This document shows positions 1 through 11,050 of a stretch of DNA of 64,000 bases, piece by piece. The notes under the pieces were generated by a model that saw nothing but the letters and a program-made list of their open reading frames with translations, was not told where the DNA came from and did not search any database. The DNA is taken from positions 1 to 64,000 of the forward strand of contig JAEWLC010000073.1 of the NCBI GenBank assembly GCA_023393475.1, given 5' to 3'. The DNA is from Pseudomonadota bacterium. GTDB lineage: Bacteria; Pseudomonadota; Alphaproteobacteria; Rhizobiales; Devosiaceae. The translations under genes and the position numbers were made by a program. The stretch's first letter is position 1. Each line of letters begins with the position of its first letter.

Positions 1-653
1 ACCTGATCCCGAAGGGCAAGCCGTTCCACCTGCAGGAAGGCGACACCATCGAGAAGGGTGAGTACATCCTCGACGGCAACCCGGCACCGCACGACATCCT
101 GGCGATCAAGGGCGTGGAAGAGCTTGCTCGTTACCTCGTCAACGAGATCCAGGAGGTCTACCGGCTTCAGGGCGTGCTGATCAACGACAAGCACATCGAG
201 GTGATCGTTCGCCAGATGCTGCAGAAGGTCGAGATCGTGAACCCGGGTGACTCGGGCATGCTCAAGGACGAGCAGCTCGACAAGCTCGACTTCGACGAGC
301 TCAACGATCAGCTGGTGGCCGACGGCAAGACGCCGGCGACTGCCAACCCGGTGCTGCTCGGCATCACCAAGGCCTCGCTGCAGACCCGCTCGTTCGTGTC
401 GGCCGCGTCGTTCCAGGAAACCACCCGCGTCCTCACCGAGGCGGCGGTTTCCGGCAAGGCCGACCTGCTCGAAGGTCTCAAGGAGAACGTCATCGTTGGC
501 CGCCTCATCCCGGCGGGTACCGGTGCCGGTACTTCGAAGGCCAAGGGCATCGCGGCTCGCCGCGACGAGATGATCCTCGACGAGCGTCGCCGCCAGGCCG
601 AAGCCGTCGCCATCCCGGCCCCGGACGCTGTGCCGTCCGAGCCGGCCGAGTAA
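1..653 (+). CDS. rpoC: DNA-directed RNA polymerase subunit beta' (C-terminal part)
   Basis: Only the last 216 codons are present; the reading frame enters from the left edge at base 3 and ends with TAA at 651-653. The segment reads LIPKGKPFHLQEGD, then GVEELARYLVNEIQEVYRLQ and NDKHIEVIVRQMLQKVEI, which is the conserved C-terminal region of beta' in the core enzyme. It is followed by a strong intrinsic terminator, so rpoC ends its own transcription unit ahead of the str operon. Identity is secure; the N-terminal catalytic part lies outside the window. Confidence 0.98.
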   Translation, partial: LIPKGKPFHLQEGDTIEKGEYILDGNPAPHDILAIKGVEELARYLVNEIQEVYRLQGVLINDKHIEVIVRQMLQKVEIVNPGDSGMLKDEQLDKLDFDELNDQLVADGKTPATANPVLLGITKASLQTRSFVSAASFQETTRVLTEAAVSGKADLLEGLKENVIVGRLIPAGTGAGTSKAKGIAARRDEMILDERRRQAEAVAIPAPDAVPSEPAE

Positions 654-676
654 TCGGTTCGTCAGCTACGAAGTTC

Positions 677-705
677 GAAAGGGCCCTCCGGGGCCCTTTC
701 TTTTT
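677..705 (+). terminator. Rho-independent terminator after rpoC
   Basis: A perfect 10-bp stem, GAAAGGGCCC (677-686) and GGGCCCTTTC (691-700), closes a TCCG loop and is followed directly by TTTTT. It lies 24 nt after the rpoC stop and should end the rpoBC transcript. Confidence 0.93.
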
Positions 706-787
706 GCACCCAAAGGCCTAGTCGTTCCGTCATCGAAATGTCGTAGCGCAAGACATAGAGGTCAGGCAGCGAACGGAGGGTGCCGGA

Positions 788-1450
788 ATGTCGGAAGTCT
801 GGAGCAGGGTGGACGACTACATCGTCGACAAGCTGGTCGATGAGGACGCCTCCCTCGCGGCCGCGCTCGCGTCGAACGCCGCCGGCGGTCTTCGTCCGAT
901 CGACGTCTCTGCCGCCCAGGGCAAGTTGCTCCATCTGCTCGTCCGGATGAGCGGGGCGAAGCGGGTACTGGAAGTCGGGACGCTCGGCGCCTACTCGACG
1001 ATCTGGATGGCGAAGGCACTACCGACCGAGGGCAGGGTGGTGACGCTCGAATACAACCCGCATCACGCCGAAGTGGCGCGCGGCAATATCGAGCGGGCAG
1101 GGCTGTCGGACCGGATCGAGGTGCGGGTCGGTGCCGCCGCCGATACGCTGCCGGTGCTCGCGGCCGAAAAGCCGGAGCCGTTCGACTTTGTCTTCATCGA
1201 CGCCGACAAGCCGAGCAACACGATCTATCTCGATTGGGCCATCAAACTCGGCCGGCCCGGTACGGTGATCGTGCTCGACAACGTGGTCCGCGACGGTGAG
1301 CTGGCCAATGCCGCAAGCACCGACCCAAATGTCAGGGGGAGCCGCGGTGCATTCGAGCTGATCGCTGCGAACCCGCGCCTCTCGGCCACCGCCCTGCAGA
1401 CGGTCGGGTCGAAGGGCTATGACGGCTTTGCGGTGATGATCCTCGACTGA
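788..1450 (+). CDS. SAM-dependent O-methyltransferase (class I, caffeoyl-CoA OMT-like)
   Basis: 220 aa. Residues 60-69 (VLEVGTLGAY) form the SAM-binding motif I. FIDADK at 136-141 and DN at 164-165 match the divalent-metal ligands of the bacterial/plant family 3 cation-dependent O-methyltransferases. The protein is predicted cytosolic and would methylate a catechol-type hydroxyl; the actual substrate cannot be read from sequence. The ATG at 788 has a well-placed GGAGGG seven bases upstream. The gene lies between rpoC and rpsL, a position not normally occupied by a metabolic gene, and converges on the YbjN gene with only 2 nt between the stops. Confidence 0.85.
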   Translation: MSEVWSRVDDYIVDKLVDEDASLAAALASNAAGGLRPIDVSAAQGKLLHLLVRMSGAKRVLEVGTLGAYSTIWMAKALPTEGRVVTLEYNPHHAEVARGNIERAGLSDRIEVRVGAAADTLPVLAAEKPEPFDFVFIDADKPSNTIYLDWAIKLGRPGTVIVLDNVVRDGELANAASTDPNVRGSRGAFELIAANPRLSATALQTVGSKGYDGFAVMILD

Positions 1451-1452
1451 AC

Positions 1453-1920
1453 CTATTCGGCCTTGTAGCCGACATAGGCGATGTACTCCTCGAGGATCAC
1501 CGACCAGACGCCGAAGCCGGCGTCGAGGTTCTCGCGGCTGACCCCGTACTCGAGGTTCAGGTCATACTCGATCGCGGCGTCGAGGTCGGCGTCGAGATAG
1601 GCATTGCCGAAGCGCTTGTCGCGATTCCAGGCGTTGATGGCGTCGAGCGTCGGCTTGATGTTGGAGAACCCGGCATAGAAGTTGAGGTCTTCGCAGTCCG
1701 CCCCCTCCGTGCAGTTCATGAAGAACACGTAGTACTGGATGCCCTTGATCTTGCCGGAGATGCGGGGGCTCCCGTCGGACTGGGATTCGAGAGTTGCCGT
1801 GCCGCGGTTGCGCGCCAGTTCCAGGATGTCCTCGACCTTGCCGCCGTCGACCAGTTCCTGGGCGAGGGCAGGGCCGGCGGCAAGCGTTGCGGCAAGGGCA
1901 AGCCAGGCAGTGGTTCTCAT
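1453..1920 (-). CDS. Secreted YbjN-domain protein
   Basis: 155 aa from ATG 1920, preceded by GGGGAGG. A longer reading frame runs upstream to 2034, but the ATG at 1920 gives a clean signal peptide (MRTTAWLALAATLAAGPALA, cleavage after the ALA at residue 20) and the ribosome site, so it was chosen. The mature part resembles the YbjN-type putative sensory domain (NFYAGFSNIKPTLDAINAWN, WSVILEEYI) and has a close cysteine pair (NCTEGADCEDL) that could form a periplasmic disulfide. Function is unknown. There is no terminator between it and the convergent methyltransferase gene. Confidence 0.7.
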   Translation of the reverse strand: MRTTAWLALAATLAAGPALAQELVDGGKVEDILELARNRGTATLESQSDGSPRISGKIKGIQYYVFFMNCTEGADCEDLNFYAGFSNIKPTLDAINAWNRDKRFGNAYLDADLDAAIEYDLNLEYGVSRENLDAGFGVWSVILEEYIAYVGYKAE

Positions 1921-2425
1921 CGGCGCATTCCTCCCCGGATCAGGCGCGCGACAGTACACGGCGAGTCGTTTCCGGCCAATGGCGCGACGGGGCAGGGGGA
2001 CATGCCGCGAAAATCGAGGAAAAACTGGACTCAATACTGGTCAAAGCCATGCGGCACGCACAAACTAGCATTGCCTCATGCAGCATCTCCGCCCTTGAGC
2101 GGAAAATCCCCGGATTTGCGGGGAGGTGAGCATCTGTTTCCCCGCAAAGAATCCTTGACGGGGGGACTCACTGCCCATATAGAGGCGCAACCTTAGCGGT
2201 CGGTCGTGATGTTCACGCGGGTATCTGCCACCTTGTGCGGGCACCCAGGAACTTCAAACACATCGCCAAAGGCATGAGACGACGACAAATCTTTGTGCGC
2301 ATGAACGCCGGTTCGCCGGTGGTCCGCTGCAATGAGAGGCGCCGCTGCCCCTATGGGGTGGAATTGGCGCCCCTTTGGTTTGCCTTTGTCTTTCGTAATG
2401 AATTTGGACCGATGGAAAGAGCGCA
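1921..2425. other. 505-nt intergenic region: divergent promoters and str-operon leader
   Basis: No convincing coding sequence. It holds the upstream region of the YbjN gene, the str promoter (2155-2183) and a leader of about 235 nt before rpsL. Just upstream of the promoter are GCGGGGA (2119-2125) and TTCCCCGC (2138-2145), which can pair. In the leader, GGCGCC occurs at 2338-2343 and again at 2366-2371, enclosing CCCC-TAT-GGGG (2348-2358), so the transcript can fold into a nested hairpin about 55 nt before rpsL. Confidence 0.6.
2155..2183 (+). promoter_or_regulatory. Sigma70-type promoter of the str operon
   Basis: TTGACG (2155-2160), a 17-nt spacer and TATAGA (2178-2183) match the housekeeping consensus well, within the usual alphaproteobacterial range. 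It is the best promoter-like sequence ahead of rpsL, and no comparable signal was seen between it and secY, so it probably drives the long ribosomal run. Confidence 0.75.
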
Positions 2426-2797
2426 ATGCCGACCATTAATCAGTTGATCCGCAAGCCTCGGGTTTCCAAGCCCAAGCGGAACAAAGTACCGGCGATGGAA
2501 GCAAACCCGCAGAAGCGCGGCGTGTGCTCTCGCGTCTATACGACTACCCCCAAGAAGCCGAACTCGGCTCTCCGCAAGGTCGCCAAGGTCCGGTTGACCA
2601 CGTCCCGTGAAGTCATTTCCTACATCCCCGGCGAAGGCCACAACCTCCAGGAGCACTCGGTTGTGCTGATCCGTGGCGGTCGTGTGCGTGACCTTCCGGG
2701 TGTGCGCTACCACGTGCTGCGCGGCGTCCTCGACACCCAGTCGGTGAAGGATCGCAAGCAGCGCCGTTCGAAGTACGGCGCGAAGCGGCCGAAGTAA
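2426..2797 (+). CDS. rpsL: 30S ribosomal protein S12
   Basis: 123 aa, the normal length. S12 forms part of the decoding centre and controls accuracy. TTPKKPNSALRK carries the wild-type Lys43 (E. coli mature Lys42). The second streptomycin-related loop, however, reads GGRVRDLPGVRYH: codon 88 is CGT (2687-2689), arginine, where most bacteria including rhizobial relatives have lysine. Lys-to-Arg here is a known streptomycin-resistance change in E. coli and mycobacteria. First gene of the str operon, 12 nt before rpsG. Confidence 0.98.
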   Translation: MPTINQLIRKPRVSKPKRNKVPAMEANPQKRGVCSRVYTTTPKKPNSALRKVAKVRLTTSREVISYIPGEGHNLQEHSVVLIRGGRVRDLPGVRYHVLRGVLDTQSVKDRKQRRSKYGAKRPK

Positions 2798-2809
2798 GGA
2801 GCAGATCAG

Positions 2810-3280
2810 ATGTCCCGTCGTCACGCCGCTGAGAAGCGCGTAGTCAATCCCGATCCGAAGTTCGGCGATCTCGTCGTTTCGAAGTTCATGAACTCGCTGA
2901 TGGAAGACGGCAAGAAGTCGGTCGCCGAGACGATCGTCTACGGTGCCTTCGACATCGTGCAGTCGAAGCTGAAGCAGGATCCGGTCACCGTGTTCCACAC
3001 GGCGCTCGACAACATCCGCCCGGCCGTCGAAGTCCGTTCGCGCCGCGTTGGTGGTGCCACGTACCAGGTTCCGGTCGAGGTTCGCACCGACCGTCAGCAG
3101 GCCCTGGCCATCCGCTGGCTCATCGAAAGCGCCCGCAAGCGCGGCGAGCACACCATGAAGGAGCGCCTGTCGGGCGAGCTCATGGATGCCGTCAATGGCC
3201 GTGGTCAGGCCGTCAAGAAACGCGAAGACACGCACCGTATGGCTGACGCCAACCGTGCCTTCTCGCATTACCGCTGGTAA
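2810..3280 (+). CDS. rpsG: 30S ribosomal protein S7
   Basis: 156 aa, standard length. S7 nucleates folding of the 16S 3' major domain and lines the E site. Family signatures such as DPKFGDLVVSKFMNSLM, RVGGATYQVPVEV and ESARKRGEHTM are intact. The gap to rpsL is only 12 nt, so the structured intercistronic S7 target used for autoregulation in E. coli cannot be present in the same form. GGAG lies just upstream of the ATG. Confidence 0.98.
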   Translation: MSRRHAAEKRVVNPDPKFGDLVVSKFMNSLMEDGKKSVAETIVYGAFDIVQSKLKQDPVTVFHTALDNIRPAVEVRSRRVGGATYQVPVEVRTDRQQALAIRWLIESARKRGEHTMKERLSGELMDAVNGRGQAVKKREDTHRMADANRAFSHYRW

Positions 3281-3297
3281 CGGAAGGCTCCTCCCAA

Positions 3298-5388
<2,091 letters not shown>

Positions 5389-5404
5389 CCAATGACAAGG
5401 CTGG

Positions 5405-5425
5405 TCCGGGAGTTCAGCTCCCGGA
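5405..5425 (+). other. Hairpin in the fusA-tuf intergenic region
   Basis: TCCGGGAG (5405-5412) and CTCCCGGA (5418-5425) form a perfect 8-bp stem with a 5-nt loop. GCCGGC at 5461-5466 and 5476-5481 can form a second short stem. Neither is followed by a T-run, so processing or translational control of tuf is more likely than termination. Confidence 0.55.
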
Positions 5426-5498
5426 TCGCTGAGACTAACCACGTTAACTGAGTTCCTACTGCCGGCGAGCTAAGAGCCGGCGCCCAACGGAGAATACG

Positions 5499-6689
5499 AT
5501 GGCCAAGGAAAAGTTTTCCCGCTCCAAGCCGCACTGCAACATCGGCACGATCGGTCACGTCGACCATGGCAAGACCTCGCTGACCGCAGCGATCACCAAG
5601 GTCCTGGCTGAGACCGGCGGCGCCACCTTCAAGGCATACGATCAGATCGACGCGGCTCCGGAAGAGAAGGCCCGCGGCATCACGATCAACACTGCCCACG
5701 TCGAGTACGAGACGACCAACCGTCACTACGCTCACGTCGACTGCCCCGGCCACGCTGACTATGTGAAGAACATGATCACCGGTGCTGCCCAGATGGACGG
5801 CGCGATCCTGGTCGTGTCGGCTGCCGACGGCCCGATGCCGCAGACTCGTGAGCACATCCTGCTCGCCCGTCAGGTTGGCGTGCCGGCTCTCGTCGTGTTC
5901 CTGAACAAGTGCGACATGGTCGACGATCCGGAGCTCCTCGAGCTCGTGGAACTCGAAGTGCGCGAGCTGCTGTCGTCCTACGAATTCCCGGGCGACGACG
6001 TTCCGATCATCAAGGGCTCGGCTACCGAAGCTCTGAACGACGGCAACAAGGAGCTCGGCCACGACGCCGTCCTCAAGCTGATGGCCGCCGTTGACGAGTA
6101 TATCCCGCAGCCGGCTCGTCCGATCGACCAGCCGTTCCTGCTCCCGATCGAAGACGTATTCTCGATCTCTGGCCGTGGCACCGTGGTGACCGGCCGTGTC
6201 GAGCGCGGCATCGTGAAGGTGGGCGAGGAAGTCGAGATCGTCGGCATCAAGGCGACGCAGAAGACGACCGTTACCGGCGTTGAAATGTTCCGCAAGCTGC
6301 TCGATCAGGGCCAGGCTGGCGACAACATCGGCGCGCTGATCCGCGGTATCGACCGTACTCAGGTCGAGCGCGGCCAGGTCCTCTGCAAGCCGGGTTCGGT
6401 TACGCCGCACACCGACTTCGTGGCTGAGGCCTACATCCTCACCAAGGAAGAGGGTGGCCGTCACACGCCGTTCTTCGCCAACTACCGTCCGCAGTTCTAC
6501 TTCCGCACCACCGACGTGACCGGTGTGGTCACGCTGCCGGAAGGCACCGAGATGGTGATGCCGGGCGACAACGTGAATATCTCGGTCCAGCTGATCGTGC
6601 CGATCGCCATGGAAGAGAAGCTCCGCTTCGCTATCCGTGAGGGTGGCCGTACCGTTGGTTCGGGCGTCGTCGCCAAGATCCTGAAGTAA
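5499..6689 (+). CDS. tuf: Elongation factor Tu
   Basis: 396 aa, standard EF-Tu length. It delivers aminoacyl-tRNA to the ribosome. G1 is GHVDHGKTSL near residue 20, G2 RGITINTAHVEYE, G3 DCPGHADYVKNM, G4 NKCD, followed by domain II (GRGTVVTGRVERG) and domain III ending FAIREGGRTVGSGVVAKILK. This is the str-operon copy; many alphaproteobacteria have a second tuf elsewhere, which cannot be judged here. It is separated from rpsJ by a GC-rich hairpin. Confidence 0.98.
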   Translation: MAKEKFSRSKPHCNIGTIGHVDHGKTSLTAAITKVLAETGGATFKAYDQIDAAPEEKARGITINTAHVEYETTNRHYAHVDCPGHADYVKNMITGAAQMDGAILVVSAADGPMPQTREHILLARQVGVPALVVFLNKCDMVDDPELLELVELEVRELLSSYEFPGDDVPIIKGSATEALNDGNKELGHDAVLKLMAAVDEYIPQPARPIDQPFLLPIEDVFSISGRGTVVTGRVERGIVKVGEEVEIVGIKATQKTTVTGVEMFRKLLDQGQAGDNIGALIRGIDRTQVERGQVLCKPGSVTPHTDFVAEAYILTKEEGGRHTPFFANYRPQFYFRTTDVTGVVTLPEGTEMVMPGDNVNISVQLIVPIAMEEKLRFAIREGGRTVGSGVVAKILK

Positions 6690-6704
6690 GCCTGGTATCC
6701 AAGG

Positions 6705-6741
6705 CGCGGCGCGCGTCCTGCGTGCGCCGCGTTCCATTTTT
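6705..6741 (+). terminator. Hairpin with weak T-tract between tuf and rpsJ
   Basis: A 10-bp stem with one G-U pair (6705-6714 with 6722-6731) and a 7-nt loop is followed by TTCCATTTTT. It looks like a leaky terminator or processing hairpin that would raise tuf mRNA relative to the S10 operon. There is only 67 nt to rpsJ and no evident promoter, so complete termination is unlikely. Confidence 0.5.
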
Positions 6742-6756
6742 CGCTGGGAAAGCAAG

Positions 6757-7065
<309 letters not shown>

Positions 7066-7146
7066 ACGAGTACTTCGCGCTGATCACCTAAAGGGTCCTC
7101 TTAAAAAATGACCCGGTCAGCCGCCAAAGAGAGAAGGTAACAACCG

Positions 7147-7851
7147 ATGCGTTCTGGTTTGATCGCACAGAAGGTGGGGATGACCCGATTGTTCCTGGAT
7201 GACGGCACGCACGTCCCAGTAACCGTCCTCAGCCTCGAAAACTGCCAGGTCGTGGGTCAGCGCACGCAGGAGAAGGACGGCTACACCGCCCTCCAGCTCG
7301 GCGCCGGCACCGTCAAGGCGAAGAACATTACCAAGGCTGACCGCGGCCAGTTCGCCGTCGCCAAGGTCGAACCGAAGCGTCAGATCACCGAGTTTCGCGT
7401 CGATCCTGCGAACCTCATCGAAGTGGGCGCCACCTTCCAGGCCGACCATTTCGTCGAAGGCCAGCTGGTTGACGTGACCGGTACCTCGATCGGTAAGGGC
7501 TTCGCCGGCGGCATGAAGCGTTGGAACTTCGGCGGCCTGCGTGCAACGCACGGTGTGTCGGTTTCGCACCGCTCGCACGGTTCGACCGGTCAGCGCCAGG
7601 ACCCCGGCAAGGTGTTCAAGGGCAAGAAGATGGCCGGCCACATGGGCGACCGTCGCATCACCACCCAGAACCTGAAGGTCGTGCGCACCGACGTGGAGCG
7701 CGGGCTGATCATGGTCGAGGGCGCTGTTCCGGGCGCCAAGGGCGGCTGGATCCAGATCAAGGACGCGGTCAAGAAGGCCGCTCCGAAGGGCGCTGCTGTG
7801 CCCGGTTCGTTCAAGGCGGCTGCTGCAGCCGTGGCCGAGGAGGCGAAATAA
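7147..7851 (+). CDS. rplC: 50S ribosomal protein L3
   Basis: 234 aa. Begins MRSGLIAQKVGMTRLF and contains the long peptidyl-transferase-facing loop GGMKRWNFGGLRATHG followed by HRSHGSTGQRQDPGKVFKGK, which identify L3. The Ala/Lys-rich C-terminal tail is common in alphaproteobacteria. Its TAA overlaps the rplD ATG by one base, giving direct translational coupling. The 81-nt gap from rpsJ contains GGGTC and GACCC (a weak hairpin) and a purine-rich ribosome site. Confidence 0.97.
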   Translation: MRSGLIAQKVGMTRLFLDDGTHVPVTVLSLENCQVVGQRTQEKDGYTALQLGAGTVKAKNITKADRGQFAVAKVEPKRQITEFRVDPANLIEVGATFQADHFVEGQLVDVTGTSIGKGFAGGMKRWNFGGLRATHGVSVSHRSHGSTGQRQDPGKVFKGKKMAGHMGDRRITTQNLKVVRTDVERGLIMVEGAVPGAKGGWIQIKDAVKKAAPKGAAVPGSFKAAAAAVAEEAK

Positions 7852-8471
7852 TGGAACTCCAGGTCACTACTCTGGATGGCAAGGCCGACGGTTCGGTCAC
7901 GCTTAAGGACGAGATCTTCGGTCTTGAGGTCCGCCAGGACATCCTGCACCGCATGGTCCGTTACCAGCAGCTCAAGGCGATGGCCGGCACCCACAAGGTG
8001 AAGCATCGTTCGGAGATCGCGTACACTTCGAAGAAGTCGATCAAGCAGAAGGGTTCGGGCGGTGCACGTCACGGCGCGAAGTCTGCTCCGCAGTTCCGTG
8101 GCGGTGGTCGCGCGTTCGGTCCCGAGCCGCGCAGCCATGCGATCGATCTTCCCAAGAAGGTCCGCGCTCTGGCCCTCAAGCACGCCCTGTCGGCCAAGGC
8201 CGCTGCAGGCGAGCTGGTTGTCGTCCAGAACGTCACCACCAAGGAGCCGAAGACTGCAGCGCTCGTCGCTCAGTTCGGCAAGCTGGAGTGGACGAGCGCG
8301 CTGATCATCGACGGTGCTGAAGTTGACAAGAACTTCGCCCACGCCGCTCGCAACATTCCGCAGATCGACGTGCTTCCGGTGCAGGGGATCAATGTCGCCG
8401 ACATTCTCCGTCGCCATAAGCTCGTTCTGACCAAAGCAGCGCTCGAAGCGCTCGAGGCACGGTTCGCATGA
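7851..8471 (+). CDS. rplD: 50S ribosomal protein L4
   Basis: 206 aa from ATG 7851, which overlaps the rplC stop; an upstream open frame from 7521 is only a shadow within rplC. MELQVTTLDGKADGSV and the conserved loop KQKGSGGARHGAKSAPQFRG, which reaches into the exit tunnel, identify L4. The stop overlaps the next start by 4 nt (ATGA). Confidence 0.97.
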   Translation: MELQVTTLDGKADGSVTLKDEIFGLEVRQDILHRMVRYQQLKAMAGTHKVKHRSEIAYTSKKSIKQKGSGGARHGAKSAPQFRGGGRAFGPEPRSHAIDLPKKVRALALKHALSAKAAAGELVVVQNVTTKEPKTAALVAQFGKLEWTSALIIDGAEVDKNFAHAARNIPQIDVLPVQGINVADILRRHKLVLTKAALEALEARFA

Positions 8472-8761
8472 GCAAGTTCACCAATTACGACGTGATCCGC
8501 AGTCCGATCGTGACCGAAAAGTCGACCATGGCGTCCGAGCACGGCCAGGTTGTGTTCGAAGTCGCGATCGACGCCACCAAGACCCAGATCAAGGAAGCCG
8601 TCGAGGCTCTCTTCTCGGTCAAGGTGAAGGCAGTCAACACCCTGGTCCGCAAGGGCAAGGTGAAGCGCTTCCGGCAGGAACTTGGCACCCGCAAGGACGT
8701 CAAGAAGGCCATCGTCACCCTGGTTGATGGTCAGACCATCGACATTTCGACCGGCATCTGA
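8468..8761 (+). CDS. rplW: 50S ribosomal protein L23
   Basis: 97 aa. L23 sits at the exit tunnel and docks trigger factor, SRP and SecYEG. VIRSPIVTEKSTM and FSVKVKAVNTLVRKGKVKRF are typical. It overlaps rplD by 4 nt, indicating translational coupling; rplB follows after 14 nt. Confidence 0.97.
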   Translation: MSKFTNYDVIRSPIVTEKSTMASEHGQVVFEVAIDATKTQIKEAVEALFSVKVKAVNTLVRKGKVKRFRQELGTRKDVKKAIVTLVDGQTIDISTGI

Positions 8762-8775
8762 GGGGAGAGACAGAA

Positions 8776-9615
8776 ATGGGTTTGAAGACTTACAATCCGA
8801 CCTCTCCTGGCCGCCGTCAGCTCATCACGACCGATCGGTCGGAGCTGTGGAAGGGCAAGCCGGTCAAGACTCTGACCGAGGGTCTCAGCCAGTCGGGCGG
8901 GCGCAACAACTCGGGCCGTATCACCGCGTATCATCGTGGTGGTGGTCACAAGCGCACCTACCGCATCGTCGACTTCCGTCGTACCCGTTGGGACGACGTG
9001 GCGACGGTTGAGCGCCTCGAGTACGATCCGAATCGTACGGCCTGGATCGCCCTGCTGAAGTACGAGGACGGCGAGCTCGCCTACATCGTGGCTCCCCAGC
9101 GTCTCGCTGCCGGCGACAAGGTCGTTTCGACCCTTGGTGCGGCTGACGTGAAGCCGGGCAACGCGATGCCGCTCGAGCGCATGCCGGTCGGTACCATCGT
9201 CCACAACGTCGAGATGAAGCCCCGCAAGGGCGGTCAGATCGCTCGTTCGGCCGGTACCTACGCCCAGTACGTGGGTCGCGATGCCGGTTGGGCCATCCTG
9301 CGCCTCAACTCGGGTGAGCAGCGCCGTGTCCACGGCACCTGCCTCGCTACCGTTGGCGCGGTGTCGAACCAGGACCACTCGAATACGTCGATCGGTAAAG
9401 CCGGTCGTAACCGTTGGCTTGGCAAGAAGCCGGTCAACCGTGGTGTGACCATGAACCCGGTCGATCACCCGCATGGTGGTGGTGAAGGCCGTACGTCTGG
9501 TGGCCGTCACCCGGTTAGCCCGTGGGGCAAGCCGACCAAGGGTAAGAAGACCCGCAGCAACAAGTCGACGGACAAGTTCATCGTCCGCTCGCGTCACGTG
9601 AAGAAGGGCCGCTAA
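8776..9615 (+). CDS. rplB: 50S ribosomal protein L2
   Basis: 279 aa. L2 helps assemble the peptidyl-transferase centre. GLKTYNPTSPGRRQL at the N-terminus, AGRNRWLGKKPVNRGVTMNP, and the catalytically implicated histidine motif DHPHGGGEGRTSGGRHPVSP near residue 230 are all intact. GGGGAGAGA precedes the ATG. rpsS starts three bases after the stop. Confidence 0.98.
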   Translation: MGLKTYNPTSPGRRQLITTDRSELWKGKPVKTLTEGLSQSGGRNNSGRITAYHRGGGHKRTYRIVDFRRTRWDDVATVERLEYDPNRTAWIALLKYEDGELAYIVAPQRLAAGDKVVSTLGAADVKPGNAMPLERMPVGTIVHNVEMKPRKGGQIARSAGTYAQYVGRDAGWAILRLNSGEQRRVHGTCLATVGAVSNQDHSNTSIGKAGRNRWLGKKPVNRGVTMNPVDHPHGGGEGRTSGGRHPVSPWGKPTKGKKTRSNKSTDKFIVRSRHVKKGR

Positions 9616-9618
9616 GCC

Positions 9619-9897
9619 ATGTCGCGTTCAGTCTGGAAAGGCCCGTTCGTCGACGGCTACCTGCTCAAGAAGGCAGAGACCAGCCGTGCGAGCGGTCGCA
9701 GCGAAGTCATCAAGATCTGGAGCCGTCGTTCCACGATCCTGCCGCAGTTCGTCGGTCTCACCTTCGGCGTTCACAATGGCCACAAGCATGTGCCCGTGAA
9801 CGTCCAGGAAGAGATGATCGGCCACAAGTTTGGCGAGTTCGCCCCGACCCGTACCTACTACGGGCACGCGGCCGACAAGAAGGCCAAGAGGAAGTAA
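9619..9897 (+). CDS. rpsS: 30S ribosomal protein S19
   Basis: 92 aa. SRSVWKGPFVDGYLLKK, the TILPQFVGLTFGVHNGHKHV stretch and the C-terminal GEFAPTRTYYGHAADKKAKRK are diagnostic. S19 is on the 30S head and contacts S13 and the A-site tRNA region. It is separated from rplV by one base. Confidence 0.97.
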   Translation: MSRSVWKGPFVDGYLLKKAETSRASGRSEVIKIWSRRSTILPQFVGLTFGVHNGHKHVPVNVQEEMIGHKFGEFAPTRTYYGHAADKKAKRK

Positions 9898-9898
9898 G

Positions 9899-10278
9899 AT
9901 GAGCAAGCCGAAAACTCAGCGCGCGCTCAAGGACAACGAGGCCAAGGCGGTTCTCCGCATGCTTCGTACCTCGGGCCAGAAGCTCAACCTCGTGGCAGCC
10001 ATGATCCGCGGCAAGAAGGTCGACAAGGCCCTGGCCGAGCTCGAGTTCTCGCGCAAGCGCGTCGCCGGCCCGGTGAAGAAGACGCTCGAGAGCGCCATTG
10101 CCAATGCCGAGAACAACCACGGCCTCGATCCGGACAGCCTGATCGTTGCCGAAGCCTATGTCGGCGACGGCCTGATCATGAAGCGCTTCATGGCGCGCGG
10201 TCGTGGCCATGCTGCTCGTCTCGAGCACACGTTCTCGAACCTCACGATCGTGGTTCGCCAAGTTGAGGAGACCGCATA

Positions 10279-10279
<1 letters not shown>
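9899..10279 (+). CDS. rplV: 50S ribosomal protein L22
   Basis: 126 aa from ATG 9899; the open frame extends upstream to 9830 but only inside rpsS. The N-terminus reads MSKPKTQRALKDNEAKAVLR. The beta-hairpin that lines the exit tunnel (FMARGRGHAARLEHTFSNLT) is complete, with no deletion at macrolide-resistance positions visible. The TAA overlaps the rpsC ATG by one base. Confidence 0.96.
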
Positions 10280-11034
<755 letters not shown>

Positions 11035-11050
11035 GAAGGCATAGACAAAA

